A DNA stretch of 64,000 nucleotides from a virus. Within the stretch, counting starts at the first letter, position 1. Every line of letters begins with the position of its first letter. The DNA lies in IMG/VR virus record IMGVR_UViG_3300017714_002585, positions 1 through 64,000 of that record, one strand, 5' to 3'. The notes under the pieces were generated by a model. It had not been told where the DNA came from, made no database searches, and saw nothing but the letters and a program-made list of their open reading frames with translations. The translations under genes and the position numbers were made by a program. This document shows positions 18,001-27,553 of this stretch, in pieces.

Positions 18001-19543
18001 TTCAGTTTCAACAGGCGCGGCATCAGGTAGTGGTGGATTAGCTTACAATAGTTCTACAGGTGCATTTACATTTGCTCCAGCAGATTTATCAAGCTACAGC
18101 ACATTCAGTGGTGATTACGATGACTTGACTAATAAACCAAGTATTGTAACATTGAATGCATTAAGTGTTTCAAATGGTACAGCAAATGGCGGTGGGTCAT
18201 TAGCTTATAATAGTGCATCAGGACAATTCACATTTACTCCACCGGATCTTTCAACGTATAGTACATTCGATGGCGACTATAATAACTTAACTAATACACC
18301 TTCGTTATTCGATGGAGCATATTCATCTTTAACAGGTGCACCTACTATACCAAGTGCATTAAGTGATTTAACTATGCCTTCAGGTACTACTGGTCAAGTT
18401 CTTACAACTGACGGTTCTGGTAACTTTAGTTTCTCTACTGTATCAGGTGGCGGATCATCATATGGTGACTCAGATGTTGAAACATACATGGGTCAATTTG
18501 ATTTTCATATCTTACCAGATACAAATGCTACATATGATATTGGTAGTGCAAGTAACAAAATTAGACACTTATTCTTAAGTGACAACTCATTATACATTGG
18601 TGACAACACTCTTAATACAACAGGTTCAAACTTGATGTTTAACAGCCAAGATGTAATGGACTACACAAATATTAAGAATAAACCAACTATTCCTACAGAT
18701 GTTGATGACTTAACAGATGCAGGTAACTTACTAGGTGGTACATCTTATACAGCAGGTACAGGTTTACAATTAAACACTAACACATTCTCTTTGAATGCAA
18801 ATATTGGTGATTTACAAAATGTTTCTGCAACAGCACCAAGTTCAGGTCAAGTTCTATCTTGGACAGGATCAGAGTGGGCACCGGCGGCGGCAGGTGGAAC
18901 ACCAAACTTATCAAGTTCTTCTGTTGGAGACTTAAACGATGTTAACATTTCAGGTATCTCAGCAGGTCAATACTTAGAATGGGATGGTACTAAATTTGTA
19001 GCGGCTTCGGCAAGTGCGGCAGATTTAACAAGTGAATCAATTACAGAATTATCAGATGTTTCTACAGATACACCAAACAATGGTGATGTATTAACATGGA
19101 ACAGCGGAAGCTCATCATATGCACCAGCGGCGCCGTCAGGCGGTGGCGGAGGTGGAGGTGGAACTTCTACTGAACGATTTAAGTTAAACTATGCAACTAA
19201 TGGTAGCTTGAGTTCAATCTCAAATGCTTCAACTGGTGTGAGTGCAACAATTTTATCAACTACAGGCGGTGACGTAGAGATTACTTTCTCAGGTCATAGT
19301 TATCCGCCAGCTAATATATTAATATATGGATATGCAAGAGCATCTAACCAATATGTTATCATGCCACTGAACAAAGATATTTCAACTCGTACAGTAGCAG
19401 GTGGTGGGGTAGCTGGTTCTCCGACAGCGTTCGGTTCACTAGGCTCATCAGTAGTAACATTAAAACTTAGAGAAGCAGACACAGGCGCTTCTCGTTCATT
19501 TGGTACTGATACTCATGCATGGATCATGTTTACAATGATGTAA
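15086..19543 (+). CDS. Tail-fibre protein, 1485 residues, modular repeats
   Basis: Built from repeated beta modules. One kind is LSDV...G..L.WNGS.W.P (many copies along the protein). Another is the DVSDLTDT...GNTVDFAGMFTDTDNQT block, present twice. A third (NTFDIGS..KFNDIYAETFQGT) occurs near residues 190 and 300. Poly-Gly segments at about residues 250, 365 and 1350 separate blocks and may be hinges. The C-terminal 130 residues are unique and probably form the receptor-binding tip. The N-terminus (SINAQPFSPTFKLVG) may attach to the baseplate. Long fibre proteins with such repeats are usual in marine T4-like phages. Receptor unknown. Confidence 0.8.
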   Translation: MSINAQPFSPTFKLVGNLSDSQILVYDASENAFVNATNTGATGGAGLTTVLNTGTGVGLGQATGTALELKSIIAGTNLTITDNGTALVLDVAGASQSGLTDGTNLGTGLGLIKGNNTAGTTLETKSITVGTGLSISEANDTLTIDLTANVNGMLEIANNLSDVADTTTARTNLDVYSKAETDSKYIRLDAHSIPTVDNTFDIGSSLKRFNDIYAETFQGTALLADNLTIVGSAQGEVLTWNGSTWVASQPTGGGGGGGAGVPQTLSLLGQSLTISGGNTITLPSYNDDDPFVRLDQSTVPTVTNTFDIGSATFKFNDIYAETFQGTAVAADTLTVTGNAGQVLTYNGSQWLAADPQGAGGGGSSTPQTLALNGTQIAISSGNSVDIGSLISTDYNNLSNKPTIPADVSDLTDTSSLLAGTPQSLTLAGTQLTISSGNTVDFAGMFTDTDNQTLSFNTGTNILTIANGNTVDLSTLAGGGGASQLADLSDVDAGGVGGMMANVPQNGEVLTWSQINSQWEPQPANSAVTSSDLDMGGNKVLFANVYATLGDLPSATTYHGMFAHVHATGKGYFAHAGNWVPLANEANIPADVSDLTDTNSLLGGGSQTLALSGTQLTISGQNTVDFAGMFTDTDNQTLSFNTSTNILTIANGNTVDLSNLAGSSNVQTIDDLSDVTVTGTTDGQFLVYNNTSGDWENQTVNIPTSNQALSTTDNVQFAGIQSTGTVQAQAFEGNIYDTNGNVLLDNTSGSAGFGGNISSNGSSSFSGTVDFNGATIQNLDISLGDLSNVSTATPTTGHVLKWTGTEWSPAADSTATGGAGISLTDLSAGVGLQYNNTLGLFTLNAAMTDLLDVDTSGITNGQVLKWNSSASQFEPENEFSISTTDDVAEGSSNYYYTTARFDSNFNSKSTDDLPGGATNLYYTDALVDNRVNVLLQAGPGINILPSPTPGAPITIENTNVGTTYTDADARNAISVSTGAASGSGGLAYNSSTGAFTFAPADLSSYSTFSGDYDDLTNKPSIVTLNALSVSNGTANGGGSLAYNSASGQFTFTPPDLSTYSTFDGDYNNLTNTPSLFDGAYSSLTGAPTIPSALSDLTMPSGTTGQVLTTDGSGNFSFSTVSGGGSSYGDSDVETYMGQFDFHILPDTNATYDIGSASNKIRHLFLSDNSLYIGDNTLNTTGSNLMFNSQDVMDYTNIKNKPTIPTDVDDLTDAGNLLGGTSYTAGTGLQLNTNTFSLNANIGDLQNVSATAPSSGQVLSWTGSEWAPAAAGGTPNLSSSSVGDLNDVNISGISAGQYLEWDGTKFVAASASAADLTSESITELSDVSTDTPNNGDVLTWNSGSSSYAPAAPSGGGGGGGGTSTERFKLNYATNGSLSSISNASTGVSATILSTTGGDVEITFSGHSYPPANILIYGYARASNQYVIMPLNKDISTRTVAGGGVAGSPTAFGSLGSSVVTLKLREADTGASRSFGTDTHAWIMFTMM
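16292..16504 (+). repeat. 213-base fibre module, copy 1
   Basis: Encodes IPADVSDLTDTSSLL through GNTVDLS. Copy 2 at 16844-17056 has the same length and nearly the same protein, with many synonymous changes. Confidence 0.75.
16844..17056 (+). repeat. 213-base fibre module, copy 2
   Basis: Second copy of the module at 16292-16504; the protein is strongly conserved while third positions differ, indicating an old duplication under selection. Confidence 0.75.
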
Positions 19544-19560
19544 GAATAGGAATACTTTGA

Positions 19561-21606
19561 ATGGCGATTAATTATAAGACTAGTGCAATCGACCTAAACG
19601 TCCCGGCTAAAGTTCTTCCCTGCAACGTCTTAACAGCAACTCCCTTAGCAAATTGGGAGTACGATGATGGTAAAGGCGACCCATGGTGGGGCGGTGGCGG
19701 AAACGCTAAAGCCTATAGATGGGAAATTAATATGACTGTAACAACAATACAGCATGGTTCTCATTTAACTAGAACAGCAAGACAGTTTAACGGTTATGAT
19801 ATCGTAGTAGGTGATTTTATCGCAGGTGCGACTGATGGTCGTGCATTACAAATTGTAAGTATTTCTGAAAAAACAGCATTCACAGTAAAATGTCAAGTAG
19901 AAGATAGACTCAGATACAATACATTCAGAAGTGCATCAGGTACAGGTATATTTAACGTACCAGGTGGTGCAGTAGTATTTCAAATTAATGAAGAAGGTGA
20001 TCCTATGTTGGATCCACTACCAACTGGTATCGTTTCAAGTGACTTCTATGCAAACGTAAATTCACGTTTCAAATATTTAAATCCTCAAATGAATTATGTT
20101 CTTGAACAAACAGCTAATGGCTTTGAAGAAGGTGATGTTATTTGTATGGATGCAACAACAGGTGCATTTGAATTAGCGGCACCAGATAATATTGAAAGAT
20201 TAGTAGGTACAGTAACACACCCAGGTCCGGGACCAAATAGATTTTTATTAAGACCAGCTAATGGTGTTATTGATTTCGTTCCAGGTTTACCAGGAAACAA
20301 AGGTGACTTTGTTTATCCTGCAATCGACGGTTCAGGAGATTTAACTTTAACAGATACGGGTGTTGCTATTTTCTTAAAATTAGTAGATGAAGTTCCTAGT
20401 ACTACACGTGGAACAGTTATTAATGGTCAAGCAACAGCAGGCGACACCATGAATATTAACGGTGAAGATATTGTTTTTATAACAAGTAGTTTAGGTGTTG
20501 TAAGTGTACAAAACGCAGTCACAGATATTAATGCAAAAACAGCCGACCATAAAGTAACAGCATCGGCAAGTCCAGCACCAAATGAAATAACATCAGATAT
20601 TGCAACTTATGGTTCAGCATACGGTCTTATTGGTGGGTTTGCACCGTTCTCAGCTTCAATCAATGGTTCAGTAGTAAACTTTAGTACGACAGCGGCAGGA
20701 CAAGCCGCATATGGTATGGCAGTTGCTATTGCAGACGATATGGCCGCAGATATTAATGCGGCAGGTATTACTGATATTACAGCATCAGTAAATGCAGGTA
20801 ACTTAGTTATAAGTCAAGCACAAGGTAGTGCTATAACTATCGTTAATACATCACCAGATGCAAACAATAATAACTTTGCTGGTATGAATTCATGTGCATC
20901 GTTAGGACTAACTTATGCAGGTAGTTCTAATGTTTTTGTTCTTCAATTAGAAAGAACAGATGGTGGTGAAATTATTCTACAAGATGCAGTTGGTTCAGCA
21001 ACTAATGATTTTGGTATCTTAAGTGGACATACAGGTTCATATGCTGTTGGTCTTAATGTTGAGCAAGGTGTTCGTAAAGCAGGAACTACAGTTGTTTCTA
21101 ATATAGCGGCCCGTGATGCTATTCCAGTTAAATTAGCAGGTGATAGTGTTTATATTCTTGATACTGGACAAGGTGAATGGGCTATGCATGTATGGGATGG
21201 TACACAATGGAATATCGTTGCTACACAAGATAGTGCTTCTACAGATGCAAACTCTTTATCACACACATATACAATGCCAAGTGCATCATTTGGTACTACA
21301 GAAGTTGTAACTCTAGGTCGTATATCAGATAACTCTAGGGTTGTAAGTGTTCTTGTAGAAGTTGTTACACCGTTATCAGGTTATGCGGGTGGTCCTAATA
21401 ATTTAGTACCGTCATTAGAAATAGGTACTGTAGCAGATCCTAGTAGATTTATGACAGAAGACCAAAATGATGTTGAAGGTCAAGGATCATATACAACAAC
21501 TCCAGACTTTCATTATGAAGGTACAACTGAACTAGAGATTAAATGTTCACTAGAACATCTAAATGCAAATGCTGGTGAAGTTAAAGTCACAGTAACATAC
21601 GTATAA
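19561..21606 (+). CDS. Baseplate- or fibre-associated structural protein, 681 residues
   Basis: 681 residues, 17 bases after the first fibre gene. N-terminal domain (about 1-150) has DPWWGGGGN and a beta-rich module; the middle holds Gly/Asn/Thr beta repeats (about 270-480); the C-terminal part contains WDGTQWNIVATQD, a common fibre or chaperone-like module, and ends in a beta sandwich. No protease or chaperone motif seen. Placed between two giant fibres, it is probably a fibre connector or second adhesin. Confidence 0.65.
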   Translation: MAINYKTSAIDLNVPAKVLPCNVLTATPLANWEYDDGKGDPWWGGGGNAKAYRWEINMTVTTIQHGSHLTRTARQFNGYDIVVGDFIAGATDGRALQIVSISEKTAFTVKCQVEDRLRYNTFRSASGTGIFNVPGGAVVFQINEEGDPMLDPLPTGIVSSDFYANVNSRFKYLNPQMNYVLEQTANGFEEGDVICMDATTGAFELAAPDNIERLVGTVTHPGPGPNRFLLRPANGVIDFVPGLPGNKGDFVYPAIDGSGDLTLTDTGVAIFLKLVDEVPSTTRGTVINGQATAGDTMNINGEDIVFITSSLGVVSVQNAVTDINAKTADHKVTASASPAPNEITSDIATYGSAYGLIGGFAPFSASINGSVVNFSTTAAGQAAYGMAVAIADDMAADINAAGITDITASVNAGNLVISQAQGSAITIVNTSPDANNNNFAGMNSCASLGLTYAGSSNVFVLQLERTDGGEIILQDAVGSATNDFGILSGHTGSYAVGLNVEQGVRKAGTTVVSNIAARDAIPVKLAGDSVYILDTGQGEWAMHVWDGTQWNIVATQDSASTDANSLSHTYTMPSASFGTTEVVTLGRISDNSRVVSVLVEVVTPLSGYAGGPNNLVPSLEIGTVADPSRFMTEDQNDVEGQGSYTTTPDFHYEGTTELEIKCSLEHLNANAGEVKVTVTYV

Positions 21607-21821
21607 ACTACGTATAAAACATAATTAATCTAACAGCTAAATACAATCAGTAAGAGTTTTACCGGGCTTCATGCCTGATGTTCTTAATCTCTTATCATTA
21701 CTGATGTTTCTTCCGGTAATTACATTTCAAATAAAATTGAGAAAATATAGATGGGCGTATTGTATATTCAATATTATATGTCTTAACCTTAATAGCTATT
21801 AAATTCTAAGGAGAAACTAAA
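21607..21821 (+). other. Intergenic region before the largest fibre gene
   Basis: 215 bases without an ORF. It holds a long-range inverted repeat, TTACCGG (from 21659) with CCGGTAA (from 21713), enclosing about 50 bases with a CATGCCTGATG segment; this may be an RNA fold or terminator. I see no exact late octamer (only CTAAATA near 21640). A clear SD, AAGGAG, precedes the ATG at 21822. Confidence 0.45.
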
Positions 21822-24800
21822 ATGGCTGACATTAAAAACTTTGGTATCCGTGGTATTGGTGCTGATGTTCAGTTCGGTAAGTCGGGCGGTCGTGTTGTTT
21901 ATGATTCAGGTAATTCCCTGTTCAAAGTAACAACTGACGGTACTACACTTGGCAACATGAACGTAGCAACTCCTACAGCGGACAACCATGCGGCAAACAA
22001 AAGCTATGTTGATTCAGTAGCACAAGGTCTTGATGTAAAAGACTCAGTGCGTGTTGCTTCAACTGGTACTGTCAATATCGGCACTCCAGCATCGTCAATG
22101 GACGGTGTTAACTTGAATGCTGGTGACAGAATCCTTCTAAAGGATCAAACAACTCAAACCGAAAACGGTATCTACGAATATGATTCAGGTGGTCTTACAA
22201 GAGCATCCGACATGGACGCGGCTGGCGAATTCGTCGGTGCATTCTTCTTTGTTGAAGAAGGTACTGTAAACTCAGACCAAGGTTACGTAATGACTACTGA
22301 TGGACCAATTACAGTTGGATCATCAAACATTGTGTTTACTAAATTTACTGGTACAGGTCAAATCACTGCTGGTGACGCCTTATCAAAATCAGGTAATACT
22401 CTAAACGTAAACGTTGATGGTACTTACATTATGGTTGATGGTTCAGACGAACTAACAATCAAAGGTACAACAACAACTGGTCAAGCACTATTATCAGATG
22501 GTTCAGGCGGCGTGGCTTATGGCGCAGTTAACCTAACATCATCAGATGCAGTGTCAGGTGCTCTAGGCTTAGCCAACGGTGGCTTAGGTGTAGATGCATC
22601 ACAAACATCAGGTAAAGGTACTGCAAGAACAAACTTGGGTCTTGGAACAATTTCAACTCAAGATGCTAACGCAGTAGCAATCACTGGTGGTACTGTAGAC
22701 CTATCAGGTGGAACTTTAACTCTAGCAAACGACCAATTATCAGGTGATGTTATCTCTGGTGGTACAATCGACGGTGCTAACCTACAAGGTGGTGCTGGTG
22801 TATCTATCTCTCAGTATGACATAACTGTTGGTGCTGGTAAAACACTAGACGTTGACGGTACACTAGACGTAGACGGTGCGGCTGGTTCTGCAATAGACAA
22901 CGTAATCATCGGTGCAACTACATCGGCGGCAGGTACATTCTCAACAATGACAACTGATGCGGCTGATATTAACGGTGGTAACATTGATGCAACAGTTATT
23001 GGTGCTACAACGGCGGCTAATGCCACTTTTGCAGATGCTAACGTAACTGGTAAATTATATGTTGACGAAATCGAAGCATACACTACTAATGGCGACATTA
23101 CTTTCAACTCACTAATCGTTACAACTCAAGGTATTAACGTTGCTGGTGCAGGCATCTCAGGTGCAGGTTCTACAACAACTGATACTCTAGTAGTTGATAC
23201 AATCAGTGAAAAAACTGTAGGTAACGGCGTAGTAATTGATGGTGTAACGCTAAAAGATGCCGGTGTTGCGGCAACGGGTGTTTCTACATTCGCTGACTTA
23301 ACAGCAACAACAGCCGATATCAATGCTGGTACAGTAGACAACACTGTAATAGGTGCTTCTACATCAGCGGCTGGTACGTTCTCAACTATGACTACAGCAG
23401 GTGCGGCAATTTCAGGCGGCACAATCGCAGGTACGGCAATCGATATGACTGGTCAAACTTTGACTTTTGATAACGATGCTATTTCAGGCGACAAAATCGA
23501 TGGCGGAACAATTTCTGACTTCGCTTCAACAGGTATCGATGATAACGCAACTTCAACACAGATAACAGTTACAGATACTGCCGTAACAATGGCAGGGGAC
23601 GCAATCGTTACAGGTGACTTGACAGTTAACGGTACATTGACATCTATCAACACAACTAATACTGAAATCACTGACAACTCAATCGTTTTAAACAACGGTG
23701 AAACAGCGGCAGGCGTAACAGCCGGTACAGCTGGTCTTGAGATTGACAGAGGTACAGCCGACAATGCGACATTCCAGTGGAATGAAACAGATGATAGATT
23801 TGAACTAAAAGTAGGCACTGCATTAGGTGACTTATTAATTGGTTCACAGGTCATGGACGCTATCTCAGTTGATACAATCAACGAGAAGACAAATGGCGCT
23901 GGCATCACTTTCGCAGACGCAGTATCAGGATCAGATGCAACATTTTCTGGTTCAGTTTCAGTAGACACTATTAGTGAAAACTCCGTAGGTAACGGTGTTG
24001 CAATCGATGGTGCATCTATTAAAGACGGTGTTCTAACTGGTGGCGTAACTCTAGGCGCGGCAGATACAGCAGATTTATCAGCTGGTACTCTAGTTCTAGC
24101 AAACGACCAAATCTCAGGTGACAAAATTGAAGGTGGTACAATTAATGCTATCACAATCAACACAATGACATCTGGTACAGTAGATATCGACGGCGGTGCA
24201 ATCGACGGAACAACAATCGGTGGTGGTACATCAGCGGCTGGTACGTTCTCAACATTAACTTCTGACTCAGTTGACTTAAATGGTGGTGCTATTGACGGCG
24301 CAACAATTGGTGCAAACGCATCAGCGGCGGCAACTTTCACAACTATGGCAACAGACAGTGCAGATATCAACGGTGGCGCTATTGATGGTACAATTATCGG
24401 TGGTACAACTCCAGCGGCAGTAACAGCTTCAACGCTAAATTCTGCTAACGCACAAATCACAGGTGGTGCAATTTCAGGTGCAAACTTGACTTCATCAGTT
24501 GTTGATTTCGATGGTGGTGCTATTGATGGGACAATTATCGGTGCGGCTACTTCGGCGGCTGGTACTTTCTCTACGCTAACATCAAATAACGTAACACTAA
24601 CAGGTGGTACAGCTTCATTGGCTACAGTAACAGCAACAGCCCTAAACTCAGGCAATGCTACAATTACTGGTGGTTCAATCGCAGGTACAGATGTTGACAT
24701 GAGCGGTCAAACTCTAACATTAGATGCTGACTCAATCAATGGTGACAAAGTACATGGCGGTTCAATCTCAGCGGCTAACTTAGCTGGTACAACAGGTAAT

Positions 24801-26603
24801 ACTATCGGTGGTTTTGACATCACAGTTGGCGCAGGCAAAACATTAGACGTATCTTCAGGTACTCTAACTCTTGCGGCAGACCAAATCTCTGGTGACTCAA
24901 TCGACGGTGGAACTATCTCTGACTTTGCTTCAACAGGTATTGATGATAATGCTACAGCAACTAAAATCACATTAGATGATACAGATGCTACATTCGGTGT
25001 TAACATTGATGCAGGTACAAACACTCTTGATGCTGGTGCTTCAACTCTAGCTTCATTGACAGTTTCAGGCAATGCAGTTGTAAACGGTGACTTAACAGTT
25101 TCAGGTTCAGTAACTACTACTCTATCAGAAACAGTAAACATCGAAGACAACACTATTGTTCTAAACTCAAATGAAACTGGTGCTCCATCACAAGACGGTG
25201 GTATCGAAGTAAATCGTGGTACTTCTGACAACGCAACTGTTCTTTGGAACGAAACAACAGATGCTTTCGAAATGAAAGTAGGAACTGCGGCGGCTGATTT
25301 AACAGTCAACGACTTAACAGTTTCAGAAATCACACTAACTAACGAACTTCCATTAGATATGGGTGGTACGCATACTGATACATCAGGTTATGCGGCAGAC
25401 TCATTAATGGTTATGAGTGGTTCAGCAGGTGTATCTGAAATGGCTAAAGGCTCTAACTCAACAGTACTTAAAGTAAATGGTTCTGGTGCGTTAGGTTATG
25501 CTCAAGTTGATTTAACAGCAGACGTAACAGGAACTATGCCAATCGCTAACGGTGGTACAGGCTTAACTTCTGCAAGTTCAGACAACATGGTTATGACTTC
25601 TGACGGTTCTGCTTTTGCAATGGAATATGTGCAACAAGTAAGAAACTCATCAGGTGTTAAAGTTGTTGATGCGGCTAACGCCTCATCTGGAACTGCTGAA
25701 TTCCTAGACTTAACTAACGCGGCAGGCAAGTTAACACTTACAGCCAAAAACGCATCAGGTTCAGGCTCAGTAGATATGTATCTACAAGGTCAGAACGGTG
25801 GTGACGTTTACATCGTAGGTCAATCAGGTGAAGCCCTAATTCAGGGTGAGGCTGATGCTGACTTAACTGTATCAGGTGGTGATTCATCAGCTGGTGCGGC
25901 AGGTGACTTGGTACTTAAAGGTGGTAACGGTTCTGCTTCTGGTGATTCAGGCGCAGTTGTTATCAAAGGCGGTAACGGCGGCTCTGCTGACGGTAACGTT
26001 CAAATTACAAGTGCAGATGACGAGGCTATCGCTACATTTACTGCTACAGCAAGTGCAGTTGATAACTTTGAATTCCACAATGGTACTGGCGGTGTAGAAC
26101 TTCATTCAGAAGGTACTACAGCGGACATTAACATTACACTAGCACCAAAAGGTGACGGTCTTGTATTAGCTCCAAGTTCATACGACATGTCAGGTGGCGG
26201 AAACAAAGCATTCGCAACCAAAGACTATGTTGATGGTGCGGCGGCTGGTTCCGTTGACTTTGGTGTACGTAGAGTGGCATTCGCGGCGAACGGTTCTTCA
26301 TCGTTTGCTATCGGTACTGTAGCTAACGTTTCAGGCAAAGCATACTACGTTTCTAGAATCACTGCTAAAGTGACTACAGCATTCGTAGGCGCAGATGAGT
26401 TAACTGTCTCAGACGGTACAAACTCACTAGTAGGTGTTAATGATGTGGATCTATCAGAAGGTGGTATCTACGTTATAGACCTAGGGTATGAAACAGCAAC
26501 GGCAGGTGGTGCAACACTGACAGCTTCTATCGGTAACGGTGGATCTGCGGCGTCTCCATCAACTGGTAATGTTGTGGTAACAGCGGAGTACAAACAAATC
26601 TAA
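21822..26603 (+). CDS. Giant tail-fibre protein, 1593 residues, Gly/Asp/Ala repeats
   Basis: The longest gene here. The N-terminus (ADIKNFGIRGIGADVQFGKSG) looks like a fibre attachment domain. Residues about 290-1090 are dominated by repeats of DINGGAIDGTxIG..TSAAGTFST, roughly 17-20 residues each, alternating with GxTLTLANDQISGDKIxGGTI, a beta-helix-like architecture. Then come two copies of LTVNGTLTSINT..NTEITDNSIVLN (about 610 and 1090). The C-terminal 150 residues are less repetitive and end in a strand-rich domain, the likely tip. Ends at a strong terminator. Long open frames on the other strand are repeat artefacts. Confidence 0.8.
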   Translation: MADIKNFGIRGIGADVQFGKSGGRVVYDSGNSLFKVTTDGTTLGNMNVATPTADNHAANKSYVDSVAQGLDVKDSVRVASTGTVNIGTPASSMDGVNLNAGDRILLKDQTTQTENGIYEYDSGGLTRASDMDAAGEFVGAFFFVEEGTVNSDQGYVMTTDGPITVGSSNIVFTKFTGTGQITAGDALSKSGNTLNVNVDGTYIMVDGSDELTIKGTTTTGQALLSDGSGGVAYGAVNLTSSDAVSGALGLANGGLGVDASQTSGKGTARTNLGLGTISTQDANAVAITGGTVDLSGGTLTLANDQLSGDVISGGTIDGANLQGGAGVSISQYDITVGAGKTLDVDGTLDVDGAAGSAIDNVIIGATTSAAGTFSTMTTDAADINGGNIDATVIGATTAANATFADANVTGKLYVDEIEAYTTNGDITFNSLIVTTQGINVAGAGISGAGSTTTDTLVVDTISEKTVGNGVVIDGVTLKDAGVAATGVSTFADLTATTADINAGTVDNTVIGASTSAAGTFSTMTTAGAAISGGTIAGTAIDMTGQTLTFDNDAISGDKIDGGTISDFASTGIDDNATSTQITVTDTAVTMAGDAIVTGDLTVNGTLTSINTTNTEITDNSIVLNNGETAAGVTAGTAGLEIDRGTADNATFQWNETDDRFELKVGTALGDLLIGSQVMDAISVDTINEKTNGAGITFADAVSGSDATFSGSVSVDTISENSVGNGVAIDGASIKDGVLTGGVTLGAADTADLSAGTLVLANDQISGDKIEGGTINAITINTMTSGTVDIDGGAIDGTTIGGGTSAAGTFSTLTSDSVDLNGGAIDGATIGANASAAATFTTMATDSADINGGAIDGTIIGGTTPAAVTASTLNSANAQITGGAISGANLTSSVVDFDGGAIDGTIIGAATSAAGTFSTLTSNNVTLTGGTASLATVTATALNSGNATITGGSIAGTDVDMSGQTLTLDADSINGDKVHGGSISAANLAGTTGNTIGGFDITVGAGKTLDVSSGTLTLAADQISGDSIDGGTISDFASTGIDDNATATKITLDDTDATFGVNIDAGTNTLDAGASTLASLTVSGNAVVNGDLTVSGSVTTTLSETVNIEDNTIVLNSNETGAPSQDGGIEVNRGTSDNATVLWNETTDAFEMKVGTAAADLTVNDLTVSEITLTNELPLDMGGTHTDTSGYAADSLMVMSGSAGVSEMAKGSNSTVLKVNGSGALGYAQVDLTADVTGTMPIANGGTGLTSASSDNMVMTSDGSAFAMEYVQQVRNSSGVKVVDAANASSGTAEFLDLTNAAGKLTLTAKNASGSGSVDMYLQGQNGGDVYIVGQSGEALIQGEADADLTVSGGDSSAGAAGDLVLKGGNGSASGDSGAVVIKGGNGGSADGNVQITSADDEAIATFTATASAVDNFEFHNGTGGVELHSEGTTADINITLAPKGDGLVLAPSSYDMSGGGNKAFATKDYVDGAAAGSVDFGVRRVAFAANGSSSFAIGTVANVSGKAYYVSRITAKVTTAFVGADELTVSDGTNSLVGVNDVDLSEGGIYVIDLGYETATAGGATLTASIGNGGSAASPSTGNVVVTAEYKQI

Positions 26604-26630
26604 TTTGTTTAATACTTAATACACTTATAG

Positions 26631-26660
26631 AGGGAGCCGAGAAATCGGCTCTCTTTTTTT
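26631..26660 (+). terminator. Rho-independent terminator
   Basis: 10-bp stem AGGGAGCCGA / TCGGCTCTCT with a GAAA loop, followed by a seven-T run, 28 bases after the giant fibre stop. Confidence 0.9.
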
Positions 26661-26688
26661 ACCTCTACAGCATATTTTGATAAATAGA

Positions 26689-26696
26689 TAAGTAAC
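26689..26696 (+). promoter_or_regulatory. T4-like late promoter GATAAATA
   Basis: Just after the terminator and 60 bases before the next structural gene; starts a new late unit. Confidence 0.65.
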
Positions 26697-26755
26697 AATA
26701 TAACTTAACGACAGTGAGAAATCGCTGACTTTAAAAACAGAACGTTGAGGGAAAA

Positions 26756-27553
26756 ATGGCAGTAGTATTAAACGCAAAAGGTACCAGTGTACCTTACTTT
26801 AAGATAGGTAAAACAGGCATCACGCTCTTTCAGGGCGGTAACGATCCTCACGCTACTTTAGGATATCCAGTCGCAGAACATGATATCTGGATAGACACTA
26901 ACGATAAAACAGTAAAATTCAGAACAGGATCAGCTACCTGGGATCCAATAGCAGACAATTTAGACGATTTAACAGACGTAGATTTAACAGGTCTAGCTGA
27001 TGGTAATTTTCTAAGATATAATTCATCAACATCAAATTGGGAAGTACACGAAGTAGCTGGCGGTCTTGCTAGTGATTGGGGAAGTATTGCACAAAATCCA
27101 ATAACATTTGATGGATATACTGGTGATATTTGGACAGTTAATACAACATCTAATACAGCGGCCTTCAATGGTAACGTTTCTATGACTGGTGATTTATCAG
27201 TAACAGGTGATGCAACTATATCTGGTAATCTTACATTCGGTAATGCAGATACAGATACAGTGGCACTATCGGCAGAAATTATTTCAAACATTATTCCCGA
27301 TGCTGATGCAACTTATGATTTAGGTTCAAGTACTAAAACTTGGAATGATGTTTATGCATCAGGTACAGTTGGTTCGTCGGCTACAGGCGCTTTGCAATTT
27401 CCAGTAGGAACAACCGCAGAAAGGCCTGGATCAGCAACATCAGGTATGGTTAGATTTAATTCAACTACTAGTAGATTTGAAGGCTATAACGGTAGTAATT
27501 GGATTAATATTGATATACCAGATGATTGGGGCTCAGTAGCGGATACTCCGTAA
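26756..27553 (+). CDS. Virion structural protein, fibre-type
   Basis: 265 residues. It shares modules with the fibres: DADATYDLGSSTKTWNDVYA matches the NTFDIGS..KFNDIYAE module of the 15086 gene, and TAERPGSATSGMVRFNSTTS is a known fibre-tip-type module. The N-terminus (KGTSVPYFKIGKTGITLFQGG) differs, so it likely attaches elsewhere. Probably a short fibre or adhesin. It ends in a TAATG overlap with the next gene. Confidence 0.65.
   Translation: MAVVLNAKGTSVPYFKIGKTGITLFQGGNDPHATLGYPVAEHDIWIDTNDKTVKFRTGSATWDPIADNLDDLTDVDLTGLADGNFLRYNSSTSNWEVHEVAGGLASDWGSIAQNPITFDGYTGDIWTVNTTSNTAAFNGNVSMTGDLSVTGDATISGNLTFGNADTDTVALSAEIISNIIPDADATYDLGSSTKTWNDVYASGTVGSSATGALQFPVGTTAERPGSATSGMVRFNSTTSRFEGYNGSNWINIDIPDDWGSVADTP

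Noticed and set aside
23453-24700. 415-residue open frame on the minus strand inside the giant fibre gene
   Set aside because: It is the reverse reading of Gly/Thr/Ala/Asp repeats, giving Val/Pro/Ala/Ser monotony, with no SD and no promoter; the plus frame is clearly the gene.
22811-25747. Several other minus-strand frames in the fibre region
   Set aside because: Same repeat artefact as the 415-residue frame.
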